A stretch of DNA of 56,593 nt from Verrucomicrobiaceae bacterium (GTDB lineage Bacteria > Verrucomicrobiota > Verrucomicrobiia > Verrucomicrobiales > Verrucomicrobiaceae), in the NCBI GenBank assembly GCA_027489965.1, contig JAIXZA010000025.1, positions 1-56,593 of the forward strand. Reading direction: 5' to 3'. Every line of letters begins with the position of its first letter. The first letter of the stretch is position 1. Below, one piece after another: positions 7,753 through 15,378 of the stretch. Below the pieces are notes generated by a model. The model was not told the DNA's origin and searched no databases. It saw nothing but the letters and a program-made list of their open reading frames with translations. The translations under genes and the position numbers were made by a program.

Positions 7753-8634
7753 TCAATCTCGTTCGGGAAGTACATCAACGGCGACCTGGAGACTCTGTTC
7801 TCCAGCGCCAATGCTGACGCCGCGCAGGGGACTGACGTCGCTAAAATCACGACCCCAAGCAACCGTGACGTGCCGATCTGACGGCAGGATATTGTTTGTG
7901 GGATCGGCATCCATCCAGCCGATGGCTTCTCCGCAAAAAGCAGACACCCAGGCGTGGGAGGCATCTGCGCCGACAAGCTTCACCTGTCCTGGTGGGGGGA
8001 GCGTCTCTAAGTAGCCGCTGACGTAACGCGCAGGCAGGCCCAGGCTTCGTAAGCAAGCAATCATGACCTGAGCAAAGTCTTGGCAGACGCCGCGTTTCTT
8101 TTTCAGCACTTCTTCAACCGGCGTGGCAAAGTCGGTGGCCGTAGGATCAAAGAGAAAGTCCTCATTGATGCGGCGATTCAAATCACAGACGGCTTCAAGA
8201 ATCGGGCGCTTAGCTGGGAAAGAAGCGCGGGCATAGTCAGCAAAGACGCTGCCCGTGGGAATCAGAGTGGAAGCAAAGGCCAGCTCTCCTGCCATGCTGG
8301 AGGTGCTAAAACGATCACCACGGCAAGCATCCCGCACACTTTCCCAGCTGGGCGTGGTGGATGCGTCAATCGGCTCGCTTGGTTCGACCTCAATGAGACT
8401 GCGGGCGATGACTTCGAGCTTTTGATGCGAGCCTTCGATTTCAAAATAGACACAGGCGTTTCCAAAATAGTCGGCACGCTCAGCACGGCGCACGGGCTCC
8501 GGTTTGATGGTGAGTTCATGCCAGGGGCACTCTTGAAACGGCAGTGCTCTGGGCTCTAAACGCGCAGTGTAATGACAGACCGTTACAGGGCTCTCATACG
8601 TGTAGGTAGTGCGGTGGATGATGTTATAGCGCAC
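7753..8634 (-). CDS. Transglutaminase-like family protein
   Basis: A 293-residue protein with an N-terminal beta-rich domain (starting MRYNIIHRTTYTYESPVTVC, the bacterial transglutaminase N-terminal region) and a C-terminal transglutaminase/protease-fold core. The catalytic triad is visible as Cys184 in GVCQDFA, His227 in DASHAWV and Asp244 in DADPTNN. It lacks a signal peptide, so it is probably cytoplasmic. It starts 24 bp after the stop of the ATP-grasp/alpha-E gene and is co-directional with it. This association is widespread in bacteria and predicted to make or modify a peptide, but the product is not known. Its stop faces the AhbA/B-like gene, 10 bp away. Confidence 0.88.
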   Translation of the reverse strand: MRYNIIHRTTYTYESPVTVCHYTARLEPRALPFQECPWHELTIKPEPVRRAERADYFGNACVYFEIEGSHQKLEVIARSLIEVEPSEPIDASTTPSWESVRDACRGDRFSTSSMAGELAFASTLIPTGSVFADYARASFPAKRPILEAVCDLNRRINEDFLFDPTATDFATPVEEVLKKKRGVCQDFAQVMIACLRSLGLPARYVSGYLETLPPPGQVKLVGADASHAWVSAFCGEAIGWMDADPTNNILPSDRHVTVAWGRDFSDVSPLRGVSIGAGEQSLQVAVDVLPERD

Positions 8635-8658
8635 GGTCGATGGGGCAAATGATAGGGC

Positions 8659-11190
8659 TTAGCTTGGCTCCTTGCGGCTGGAGTGAGAGAAGAAATGCTC
8701 GGTGATGAGATCAGAGAGCTTTTCCAGGCCCAGTGTCAGGTTCTCACAAAGAGCAGGAACATGACCGAAAACTTCATCGCCTGCTTTGGCCAAGGCGGCC
8801 AGGTTTAGGGCAATGAGTTCAGATTGTAAGGCATCGATCTGAAGGCGTGAGCTGTCTCCAGCATCTTTGCCGGGCGCACTGGGTAATTGCTTGATCTGCG
8901 TGCCCAGGATGCGGCTCTGGTGTAGGACCGAACGGGGATTGATGTCATTGAGCAACAGCAGATCCAGGACCGGCACCAAACTGGGTCGGGCAAAGTGCAG
9001 TCGGCGATAGGTCATGGTGCTATCACAGATTTCTAACAAAGGATTGAGCAGCGTGTCGTCGAGCGCGCTGTGCTCCGTCGCTGTTTTGACGAGGCCGAGG
9101 ACAATGTAGGCCCGCTCCACCCGCTTACCGATTTCAAGGAAGCGCCATCCATGCCCACGCGTCATGTTTTCCTGCTGCATCCCACTGAAGGCGGCTAAAT
9201 CCAAAATAAGCGTGTCCAGAACGCCCTGGGCCGTGGAGATCACAAAGGGACCCGCTGGCAGGCGAATGTCGCGCTCGATACGATTGAAAAGACGCCAGGT
9301 GTCATCCGAAAGCCGATCCCGAGCCGCTGTGGCATTGTAGCGAAGGCGGCTGAGCAGATCGGGAATGCTGCCATGACGCTTCGGATCCAATAACAAGGCC
9401 TGAAGATGATCATGGATGGTGGTGACATCTGCTGGCACAATCCCCATCTGTACCATGAGGGCGATGCAGCCCTGCAACTCGCGACTTTGAGTATTGGTGC
9501 GCTCCCCAGCGATCCTCTGCATGACGGATCGCAGCACTCGCACTGTGGCCTCTAGCCGCTCGGCGTAGCGACCGAGCCAATACAGATGATCGGCCGCACG
9601 GCTGGGAACTCCGCTAGGCGGTCTGGCGGGGCGGATGACGACAGGCTGTTGTTTTTTGCGACTCTCGTAATAGGTGTCCACCGCGCCATCACCAACGACC
9701 CAGGTGTCTTTGCTAATGCCGCCACTGCGCATTGTGACCAACCATCGACGAGGCTCTGGACTGACCCGGGAAAGGCCGCCTGGCATCGCCACAAAGCCGT
9801 CGCCTTGGGCTATCGAGAAAGCACGCCAGACCAGCGAACGCGGTTCAATGGCTTTGCCTGTCCACGTGGGTGTGGTTGAAAGGTTGAGGACTTCTTGCGC
9901 GACCCATTCATGCGGTGTGGCACGAATAGTATCCAACATGCGCGCTTTTTGCTCGGTATCGAGATCGGCAAGGAAGATGGGGTCGCGGGCACCACGCACA
10001 AAGGCGGGCTTGATCACCCAGCGGTCGGGCGTGTTTAGCACCAGATCCAGCTCGCGTTTTTGCCCACACCACCAAGTCGGCACGCAGGGAATGAGCAGGG
10101 TCTCACCCAGCAGATGGCGGCATAACCCGGGCATAAAGGGATGCAGGGCAGGGGTCTCGATCAATCCAGTGCCCAGTCCATTGGCCATGGCGATGCTGCC
10201 ACTGCGCCAGGCTTCAAGAAGGCCGGCGGTTCCGAGCATGGAGTCTGAATTGAGTTCCAGAGGATCGCAAAAAACGTCATCGACTTGTCTTACCAGCACA
10301 TCGACTCGGCGCAGACCTTCGAGGGTCTTCAGATGCACATGACGATCACGCACCGTCAGGTCCGCTCCTTCGACAAGGGGAAAGCCCAGGTAACGTGCTT
10401 GAAAGGCATGCTCAAAGTAGGTCTCATTGTAGGGCCCCGGTGTGAGCATGAGGATGCCTGCATCGCCACTGCGGTGCTTTGGGGCCAGAGAGCGCAGCAT
10501 GTCGCGCTTCATTTCAAAATAAGCGGCCAAGCGCCGAACCTTTGAGGAATTGAACTCCTCTGCATAGACGTTAGCCAAAATGATCCGGTTTTCCAGGGCA
10601 TAACCGTGTCCGCTAGGGGATTGCGCGCGGTCGGCTAGGACTCGCCATTGACCGTCAGAGGCACGCACGAGGTCACAGCCCATGTTGAAGACAAAACGTC
10701 CACCTGCTGGATTGATGCCGACGACAGTGCGTAGAAAACCAGGATTAGCATGGATCAGAGCCGGTGGGATGAGGCCATCCCGCAGTAGTTTTTGCGGGCC
10801 ATATAAATCCAGCAGAATGGCATTGAGCAGGCGTCCCCGCTGATCAAGCCCGCGCTGAATCTGCTGAAATTCCTCTTGGGCCACAATGAAGGGCAGGGTG
10901 TCTAGCGACCATGGACGGCTTGAGCTTTGGGCATCATCATAGATGTTGTATGTCACGCCATGATCATGCAGAAGGCGTTGAATACTAGCCGAGCGGGATG
11001 AGAAGTCGTCCTCAGTACATTGGTTTAAAAAGCTGCCAAAGGTCTTCCAATGTGGGCGTAACTCACCGTTTGGGAGCAGCATTTCATCGTAAGTTCCAGC
11101 CTCGGGGCGGTAGCCTTTGACGCCAGTCGGCGTGGTCGCAGACTGTTGTTGCTGAGAGACTTTGGGGGGCTGGTTGGCGGTTGGTGGCAT
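8659..11190 (-). CDS. Fused circularly permuted ATP-grasp and alpha-E domain protein
   Basis: An 843-residue fusion. Residues about 25-490 form a circularly permuted ATP-grasp domain (DUF404/DUF407 type). Typical strings are YDEMLLPNGELRPHW, DRAQSPSGHGYALENR, LTPGPYNETYFEHA, CDPLELNSDSMLGTAGL, LLIPCVPTWWCG and VIKPAFVRGARDP. Residues about 525-830 form an all-helical alpha-E domain (DUF403), opening with SRAADHLYWLGRYAERLEATVR. ATP-grasp enzymes join a carboxylate to an amine or thiol; this subgroup is predicted to make short peptides, with alpha-E and transglutaminase partners. The two domains are separate genes in many genomes and fused here. It is followed by the transglutaminase gene. I see no signal peptide. 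Confidence 0.87.
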   Translation of the reverse strand: MPPTANQPPKVSQQQQSATTPTGVKGYRPEAGTYDEMLLPNGELRPHWKTFGSFLNQCTEDDFSSRSASIQRLLHDHGVTYNIYDDAQSSSRPWSLDTLPFIVAQEEFQQIQRGLDQRGRLLNAILLDLYGPQKLLRDGLIPPALIHANPGFLRTVVGINPAGGRFVFNMGCDLVRASDGQWRVLADRAQSPSGHGYALENRIILANVYAEEFNSSKVRRLAAYFEMKRDMLRSLAPKHRSGDAGILMLTPGPYNETYFEHAFQARYLGFPLVEGADLTVRDRHVHLKTLEGLRRVDVLVRQVDDVFCDPLELNSDSMLGTAGLLEAWRSGSIAMANGLGTGLIETPALHPFMPGLCRHLLGETLLIPCVPTWWCGQKRELDLVLNTPDRWVIKPAFVRGARDPIFLADLDTEQKARMLDTIRATPHEWVAQEVLNLSTTPTWTGKAIEPRSLVWRAFSIAQGDGFVAMPGGLSRVSPEPRRWLVTMRSGGISKDTWVVGDGAVDTYYESRKKQQPVVIRPARPPSGVPSRAADHLYWLGRYAERLEATVRVLRSVMQRIAGERTNTQSRELQGCIALMVQMGIVPADVTTIHDHLQALLLDPKRHGSIPDLLSRLRYNATAARDRLSDDTWRLFNRIERDIRLPAGPFVISTAQGVLDTLILDLAAFSGMQQENMTRGHGWRFLEIGKRVERAYIVLGLVKTATEHSALDDTLLNPLLEICDSTMTYRRLHFARPSLVPVLDLLLLNDINPRSVLHQSRILGTQIKQLPSAPGKDAGDSSRLQIDALQSELIALNLAALAKAGDEVFGHVPALCENLTLGLEKLSDLITEHFFSHSSRKEPS

Positions 11191-11320
11191 CGACAGAACG
11201 TCTTACGGATAGCAGCATACACCGCCAGAATCGGGCCAAGTGCCACGCATTCCGTGTGGCATTGACATTGTTCCCTAAACCACTTTTGGCAGAAGATGCC
11301 AAAAGGAATCTTCTAAGTTT

Positions 11321-11347
11321 GAAGGGCACCTCGTTGAGGTGCCCTTC
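11321..11347 (-). terminator. Strong hairpin downstream of the coiled-coil/lipoprotein cluster
   Basis: A perfect 12-bp stem (GAAGGGCACCTC at 11321-11332 with its complement at 11336-11347) closes a three-base loop. It lies 12 bp past the stop of the 64-residue lipoprotein gene. There is no real T-tract in either direction, so it may stabilise the 3' end rather than terminate transcription alone. A weaker 8-bp hairpin (11283-11305) follows. The rest of 11191-11358 holds no convincing gene. Confidence 0.5.
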
Positions 11348-11358
11348 AGCGATTGAGG

Positions 11359-11553
11359 TTATCGGCTACCGGGCATCATTTGCCCATAGCGGGAGTTGCC
11401 TTCCCATTTGGGGGGGCGATTCCATGGCAGGGTGCTGTCAGTGACCTTCGGCGGAACACGCTCGCGACGTTTTGGCTCATCGGAGGCACAGGAAACCAGA
11501 GAGGCTACAGAAAGCAGCGACAGAAGGGAAAGCAAAAGAACTCGGGTTTTCAT
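11359..11553 (-). CDS. Small lipoprotein, unknown function
   Basis: A 64-residue product starting MKTRVLLLSLLSLLSVASLV and carrying a lipobox, LVSC, with the modified Cys at residue 22. The ATG at 11553 is chosen over an upstream in-frame ATG because it gives a normal signal peptide. The mature part is only about 43 residues, basic and Pro-rich (DEPKRRERVPPKV, WNRPPKWEG), with no known domain. The stop of the 261-residue coiled-coil gene lies 22 bp upstream and both are co-directional, so it is probably the last gene of that cluster. The product is likely anchored to the outer membrane. Confidence 0.68.
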   Translation of the reverse strand: MKTRVLLLSLLSLLSVASLVSCASDEPKRRERVPPKVTDSTLPWNRPPKWEGNSRYGQMMPGSR

Positions 11554-11575
11554 AAGGTGTGCTAGGAGGCGAGGC

Positions 11576-12361
11576 TTATTGATAAAGCTTTTCAAGGATG
11601 ACGCGATCACCTGGAGCAATGCTCATGCCCGCAGCAAGGGTGTCTGGAATGATATTAGCCACGGTGCGCTCACCTTGAACAGCGACGATGCTGAGCTTGC
11701 CGACGGTTTGTGATCCACGAATGACCAAGAGCTTGGTTGCTTCACTGATACCGCGAGATTGACCTGCATCGACCACGACAAAACCCCAGTCACTGTTCAC
11801 GGCTACGACGCGTGCATTCAGGCTGTTGCGATCAAAGGCCTTTTTGCGGTCTTCGATTTTGCGGACGACTTCATCCAGGGCGCGGCGGGCTTCGACCATT
11901 TTACCTTCTTCAGCCTCGGCTTCTTTTTTCTTCATTTCAGCCTCGGCTTGCAGTTCGGCTGTGGCTTTTTTCATGCCGTTGATCTCTTCGACCATGGTTT
12001 CAGGCTTCATCCCCTGGGGCAGCTTATCAAGACGGACGCGCAGATCGGCGAGCTTTTTGTTGTTGTCGTCCAAGTCGCCTTGAGCGCGCTTGGTGTCGTT
12101 GTCGGCTTGAGCAATCTTGAGTTTTTGAGCCTTTGTCTTTTCCTGTTCAGTGGAAAGTTCGTCGGTCAATTTTGCCACTTCGCTGTTCACGGTGCCGATT
12201 TCAGCGACGACAGCGTTGACGTCTTTGAGCGCGCCTTGAACCTGAACGTTAGTTGTGGTGACTTCGGCACGCACTTTGACGAATTCACGCCCGTTTACAT
12301 AGGCGAAGAAGGTTGAGGCGATGATCAGCAGGGCGCTGAGGATGAAAAAAACTTTAGTCAT
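11576..12361 (-). CDS. Membrane-anchored coiled-coil protein, unknown function (paralogue of 12414-13502)
   Basis: A 261-residue protein. An N-terminal hydrophobic helix (VFFILSALLIIASTFFAYV) acts as a signal anchor and is followed by a long coiled coil, about residues 28-180, rich in Lys, Glu, Ala and Asp. The C-terminal domain, about 75 residues, looks beta-rich: ARVVAVNSDWGFVVVDAGQSRGI, then LLVIRGSQTVGKLSIVAV and GMSIAPGDRVILEKLY. The next gene upstream has the same layout and a related C-terminal domain (EWGFGILNKGNTGGV, IAKLKVRNVEQNGAIAELIPGSLA), so they are paralogues. Both probably project a coiled coil and a beta domain into the periplasm. MreC has a broadly similar shape (TM, coiled coil, beta domain), but I see no motif proving that link. 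Confidence 0.72.
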   Translation of the reverse strand: MTKVFFILSALLIIASTFFAYVNGREFVKVRAEVTTTNVQVQGALKDVNAVVAEIGTVNSEVAKLTDELSTEQEKTKAQKLKIAQADNDTKRAQGDLDDNNKKLADLRVRLDKLPQGMKPETMVEEINGMKKATAELQAEAEMKKKEAEAEEGKMVEARRALDEVVRKIEDRKKAFDRNSLNARVVAVNSDWGFVVVDAGQSRGISEATKLLVIRGSQTVGKLSIVAVQGERTVANIIPDTLAAGMSIAPGDRVILEKLYQ

Positions 12362-12413
12362 GAGTTAGGGGGAGCGAAAAGGTTGGTCGGAGGGAAGTCG
12401 AACAGAAAACGAA

Positions 12414-13502
12414 TTATTTAGCGGCTGGAGCTGCACCGAAGGGATCAGCCGTGCTTGGTGCTGCGGGTGTACCTGGAGCTGGGGTTGGGGCCGCGCCAAA
12501 GGGATCAGAACCCATGGCTGGAGCTGGGGCGGCAGGTGCCGGAGCAGCACCAAATGGGTCAGAACCCATGGCTGGCGCAGCGGGGGCCGCTGGAGCAGCG
12601 CCAAAAGGATCAGAACCCATGGCTGGCGCAGCTGCTTCTGGGGTGGTTGTCGGCATGGCTGGTGTAGTTGAGGCTCCTTCAGTCGCAGGTGCGTCTTTTT
12701 TGGCTGCGTTGCCTTTGCTGTCGGTGTTTTGAGTTGCCGCGGCGACCACTGAATCACCTGTTTGGATAAATTCACCCTCTGCAAGGCTGCCCGGGATCAG
12801 TTCGGCGATGGCTCCGTTCTGTTCGACGTTTCTGACTTTCAGCTTAGCGATGACGTTTTTACCGCGTTTGACTTCAAGGTCAGCGTTGGCGAAAACGCCT
12901 CCGGTGTTGCCTTTGTTCAGAATGCCAAAACCCCACTCTGGGAAGTATTGAGAAATACGAGCGGTGAATTCTGGATCGACGACTCCCTTGCGGCCGCGGG
13001 CTTCAGTTTCGCGGAGCTTAGCCGTTTGAGCGACGACGTTTTCGAATTGTGCCTTGGCTGAAGCGATACGCTGAGTTTGATTAGCGGCGGCGCCTTCAGC
13101 TTCGAGCTTTTCTTTTTTGACCTTTTCGATCTGAGCAATGAGTTTTTCGATGTCGCCTGCTTCATCGATTTGTTTTTGCACCGATGTGACCTGCTGCGAG
13201 ATTTGTTCTAAATTGCCTTTAATGACGGTTAGCGCGGCTTCTTTTTCGACGGCTTCAGCAGCTAGCTTGACGGTTTCATCTTTGGCGCTTTGCAGGTCTT
13301 TAACGGAAGTTTCCAGGACAGCTTTCTTGGCGATCAATCCTTCGTCACCCTCCTTTTTACGGGCTTGCGCGGCTTTTAGATTGGCCTTGGCAGAGGAAGC
13401 ACGTGTGCGCTCTTGGTCGAGATCCTTTTGGTTGGACAAAGCAAAGTAGCAGGCTGCGCCGAGGCAGGCGGCAGAGAAAAGGGAGAGGATCTTCCAGAGC
13501 AT
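12414..13502 (-). CDS. Membrane-anchored coiled-coil protein with C-terminal DPFGAAP repeats
   Basis: A 362-residue protein. An N-terminal hydrophobic segment (ILSLFSAACLGAACYFAL) is followed by a coiled coil (about 25-165), a beta-rich domain (about 170-255, with EWGFGILNKGNTGGV and GSLAEGEFIQTGDSVV) related to that of the downstream gene, and a low-complexity Ala/Pro tail (about 262-362). The tail carries four copies of a DPFGAAP unit, three of them as MGSDPFGAAP. It is the first gene of a three-gene minus-strand cluster, 52 bp before its paralogue. Its start lies about 65 bp from a 20-bp palindrome that also faces the SRP RNA promoter. No known family is recognised; the tail resembles disordered cell-wall-spanning or protein-binding linkers. 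Confidence 0.7.
   Translation of the reverse strand: MLWKILSLFSAACLGAACYFALSNQKDLDQERTRASSAKANLKAAQARKKEGDEGLIAKKAVLETSVKDLQSAKDETVKLAAEAVEKEAALTVIKGNLEQISQQVTSVQKQIDEAGDIEKLIAQIEKVKKEKLEAEGAAANQTQRIASAKAQFENVVAQTAKLRETEARGRKGVVDPEFTARISQYFPEWGFGILNKGNTGGVFANADLEVKRGKNVIAKLKVRNVEQNGAIAELIPGSLAEGEFIQTGDSVVAAATQNTDSKGNAAKKDAPATEGASTTPAMPTTTPEAAAPAMGSDPFGAAPAAPAAPAMGSDPFGAAPAPAAPAPAMGSDPFGAAPTPAPGTPAAPSTADPFGAAPAAK
12429..12632 (-). repeat. Coding tandem repeat, about 51-54 bp units (MGSDPFGAAP tail)
   Basis: Three near-identical 29-bp cores (12493-12521, 12547-12575, 12598-12626) lie 54 and 51 bp apart inside the gene for the 362-residue coiled-coil protein. A fourth, degenerate copy sits at the 3' end. 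The units encode MGSDPFGAAP with Ala/Pro spacers. Spacer lengths differ by multiples of three, so the frame is kept. Such an array can expand or contract by slippage. Confidence 0.8.
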
Positions 13503-13567
13503 GGTGGGGGTAAAAAATGGGAATTAGATGTCTCTTTTACCGAATGGAGTCATTTTCGACAACACCA

Positions 13568-13587
13568 ATTTTCACAGATGTGAAAAT
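13568..13587. promoter_or_regulatory. 20-bp palindrome between divergent coiled-coil gene and SRP RNA gene
   Basis: ATTTTCACA-GA-TGTGAAAAT is a perfect 9-bp inverted repeat with a 2-base centre. It lies 65 bp upstream of the coiled-coil gene start and about 27 bp upstream of the candidate -35 box of the SRP RNA gene. It is suited to a dimeric regulator; its half-site order (TCACA-N2-TGTGA) is the reverse of a CRP site. Confidence 0.4.
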
Positions 13588-13613
13588 CTTATTTCCAGAA
13601 ACCTGATTCTCAC

Positions 13614-13642
13614 TTGCACTCAGAGTGCCCGCAGCCTATCGG
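13614..13642 (+). promoter_or_regulatory. Probable SRP RNA promoter
   Basis: TTGCAC (13614-13619) and TATCGG (13637-13642) are separated by 17 bp and lie 7 bp before the expected SRP RNA 5' end. The spacing is ideal for a housekeeping sigma factor, although both boxes match the consensus only partly. Confidence 0.42.
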
Positions 13643-13648
13643 AAAAGG

Positions 13649-13739
13649 GTCAGGGGCCGCAGATGTTCAGCTTGTGAATCCCGCCAGGTCCTGACGGAAG
13701 CAACGGCAGCATGCCTGTTCATGTTGCGGTCCCCTGGCA
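13649..13739 (+). ncRNA. ffs: Signal recognition particle RNA, small bacterial 4.5S type
   Basis: The conserved Ffh-binding segment is clear: GTGAATCCCGCCAGGTCC, then GGAAGCAACGGCAG (about 13674-13709). The flanks pair to close the rod: GGGGCCGCAGATG on the left with CATGTTGCGGTCCCC on the right. The size, about 90 nt, matches the domain-IV-only bacterial RNA. It binds Ffh and directs membrane and secretory proteins to FtsY and SecYEG. The apical loop is TGAC (13692-13695), where the common bacterial form has GGAA. The ends are approximate. A promoter-like pair and a terminator bracket it. Confidence 0.9.
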
Positions 13740-13790
13740 CTTTCCTCATCCCGTCCGGTGAGTGAATAGATTTTAATCATCAATTTGCAG

Positions 13791-13828
13791 CGCCTCGCTC
13801 CCTCGACAGGATGCGGGGCGTTTTATTT
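13791..13828 (+). terminator. Terminator after the SRP RNA gene
   Basis: CGCCTCGC (13791-13798) pairs with GCGGGGCG (13813-13820), including one G-U pair, across a 14-base loop, and is followed by TTTTATTT. Because it ends 8 bp before ATG 13836, it also argues against an upstream in-frame start at 13785 for cobA-hemD. Confidence 0.62.
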
Positions 13829-13835
13829 CTCTACC

Positions 13836-15365
13836 ATGGCATCCGCATCCTCATCTCCCTCTGGCATTTGTTATCTCGTCGGCGCTGGCCCCGGCGATCC
13901 TGGATTGTTGACTCTCAAAGGCAAGGAATGCATCGAAGCCGCTGATGTGCTGGTCTATGATTATCTCTGCAACCCCGAGCACCTTCGTCATGCGAAGCCC
14001 GGCACAGAACGTCTTTATGTGGGAAAAAAGGCCAAAGATCACACCCTGACTCAGGACAAGATCAATGAATTGATCGTCAAACTCACCCGCGAAGGCAAGG
14101 TGGTAACTCGACTTAAAGGCGGCGATCCCGTGCTTTTCGGTCGCGGTGCTGAGGAGGCTGCTGAACTGGCTGACGCTGGTGTGCGCTTTGAAATTGTTCC
14201 TGGAATTACCAGTGCAATTGCTGGTCCGGCTTATGCGGGCATTCCGGTGACGCATCGTGATCATTGCAGTCAATTGACTATTTTTACCGGTCATGAAGAC
14301 CCGACAAAGGAAGAAACCAGCCTGGATTATGCCAAAATCGCGAAAGCCGATGGCACGAAAGTTTTCCTCATGGGTGTGGAGCGCATGGAGGAAATCACGG
14401 GTAAGTTTATTTCCAACGGAGCTGACCCTGATACGCCGATGGCGCTCGTGCGCTGGGCCACTCATGGCTGCCAGCAGACACTCGTCGGCACTCTTGGCAC
14501 GATGGCTGCAAAAGTGAAAGAGGCTGGTTTTAAAGCCCCCGCTGTCGCTGTCGTCGGTAATGTGGTGAAAGAGCGTGCAAAGATCAATTGGTTCGAGTCG
14601 CGGCCGCTATTCGGTAAGCGCATTGTTGTGACCCGCACCCGCCAGCAGGCTGGTGTGCTGAGCAAAAAGCTACGCGATCTCGGTGCCGATGTCATCGAAC
14701 TGCCAACGATCCGCATTGAGGAGCCAACTGACCTGCTGGCCTTTGGTGAATTGGTGCAGGACTGTCATACCTATGAATGGATACTTTTCACCAGCCCAAA
14801 CGGTGTGGATGCGTTCTTTAAAATGTTCGACAAGCTCTACACCGATGCCCGCAGTATCGGCGGTGTGCGCATCGCCTGCATCGGACCAGGCACGGCTGAA
14901 AAGGTCCGCGCTCGCCATCTGGCAGTTGATCTCATGCCGGAGAAAGACTTTGTGGCGGAAGGTCTGGTCAAAGCGCTCAAAGAGCATCAAAATCTTGAAA
15001 ACGTGAACATTCTCTGGGTGCGTGCTCAGGAGACTCGTGAAGTCATCGCCAATGAACTCACTGGCTTGGGCGCTATTGTGGATGAAGCCATCGCTTACCG
15101 AACCGTGAAGGAAACGGAGGATAATTTAGAGGCCTTGGCTCGCCTGAAAAATGAAGGCGCTGACATGATCACCTTCACCAGCGCTAGCACGGTGGATTGC
15201 TTCATGGACCTCGGCGTACCTTTGCCAGAGGGCTGCAAGGTCGCCTGCATCGGCCCAGTGACGGCAGCTGCGATTAAAAAGCACGGTCTCAGCCTCGACG
15301 TGAATGCCGAGGTGAATACCATCCCAGGGCTGGTTGCCGCGATTGAGAACTATTGGAAGAAGTAA
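13836..15365 (+). CDS. cobA-hemD: Fused uroporphyrinogen-III C-methyltransferase / uroporphyrinogen-III synthase
   Basis: A 509-residue bifunctional tetrapyrrole enzyme. Residues about 8-250 are the SAM-dependent methyltransferase that converts uroporphyrinogen III to precorrin-2: [16 protein letters not shown] near the start, [15 protein letters not shown], and [21 protein letters not shown]. Residues about 262-505 are HemD, which cyclises hydroxymethylbilane to uroporphyrinogen [23 protein letters not shown], then [11 protein letters not shown] and [12 protein letters not shown]. The fusion order CobA-HemD is common in Firmicutes, Bacteroidetes and PVC bacteria. Start ATG 13836 fits the SRP terminator just upstream and the usual CobA N-terminus. 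It feeds heme through HemD and siroheme/B12 through CobA. It converges on the sulfatase gene with only 4 bp between stops. Confidence 0.93.
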   Translation: MASASSSPSGICYLVGAGPGDPGLLTLKGKECIEAADVLVYDYLCNPEHLRHAKPGTERLYVGKKAKDHTLTQDKINELIVKLTREGKVVTRLKGGDPVLFGRGAEEAAELADAGVRFEIVPGITSAIAGPAYAGIPVTHRDHCSQLTIFTGHEDPTKEETSLDYAKIAKADGTKVFLMGVERMEEITGKFISNGADPDTPMALVRWATHGCQQTLVGTLGTMAAKVKEAGFKAPAVAVVGNVVKERAKINWFESRPLFGKRIVVTRTRQQAGVLSKKLRDLGADVIELPTIRIEEPTDLLAFGELVQDCHTYEWILFTSPNGVDAFFKMFDKLYTDARSIGGVRIACIGPGTAEKVRARHLAVDLMPEKDFVAEGLVKALKEHQNLENVNILWVRAQETREVIANELTGLGAIVDEAIAYRTVKETEDNLEALARLKNEGADMITFTSASTVDCFMDLGVPLPEGCKVACIGPVTAAAIKKHGLSLDVNAEVNTIPGLVAAIENYWKK

Positions 15366-15378
15366 GCTTTTACTTCTT
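15357..15378. terminator. Shared hairpin over two convergent stop codons
   Basis: AAGAAGTAA (15357-15365) pairs perfectly with TTACTTCTT (15370-15378) across a 4-base loop. Each arm contains the stop codon of one convergent gene. T-runs follow the stem on the plus strand, so it may act as a compact, AT-rich terminator. It could also arise by chance, because both proteins end in Lys-Lys-stop. Confidence 0.42.

Noticed and set aside
9674..10342. Plus-strand ORF of 222 residues inside the ATP-grasp gene
   Set aside because: Low-complexity Ser/Arg/Pro composition typical of an antisense shadow of a GC-rich gene; the minus-strand gene is strongly supported.
11759..12316. Plus-strand ORF of 185 Phe/Leu-rich residues looking like a membrane protein
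   Set aside because: It is the complement of a Lys/Glu-rich coiled coil, which automatically gives Phe/Leu codons; the minus-strand paralogue pair is the real coding strand.
13785..13835. Upstream in-frame start for cobA-hemD
   Set aside because: It would lie before and within the terminator of the SRP RNA gene and adds residues foreign to CobA.
13851..14465. Minus-strand ORF of 204 residues
   Set aside because: Antisense to the conserved CobA domain; no recognisable domain of its own.
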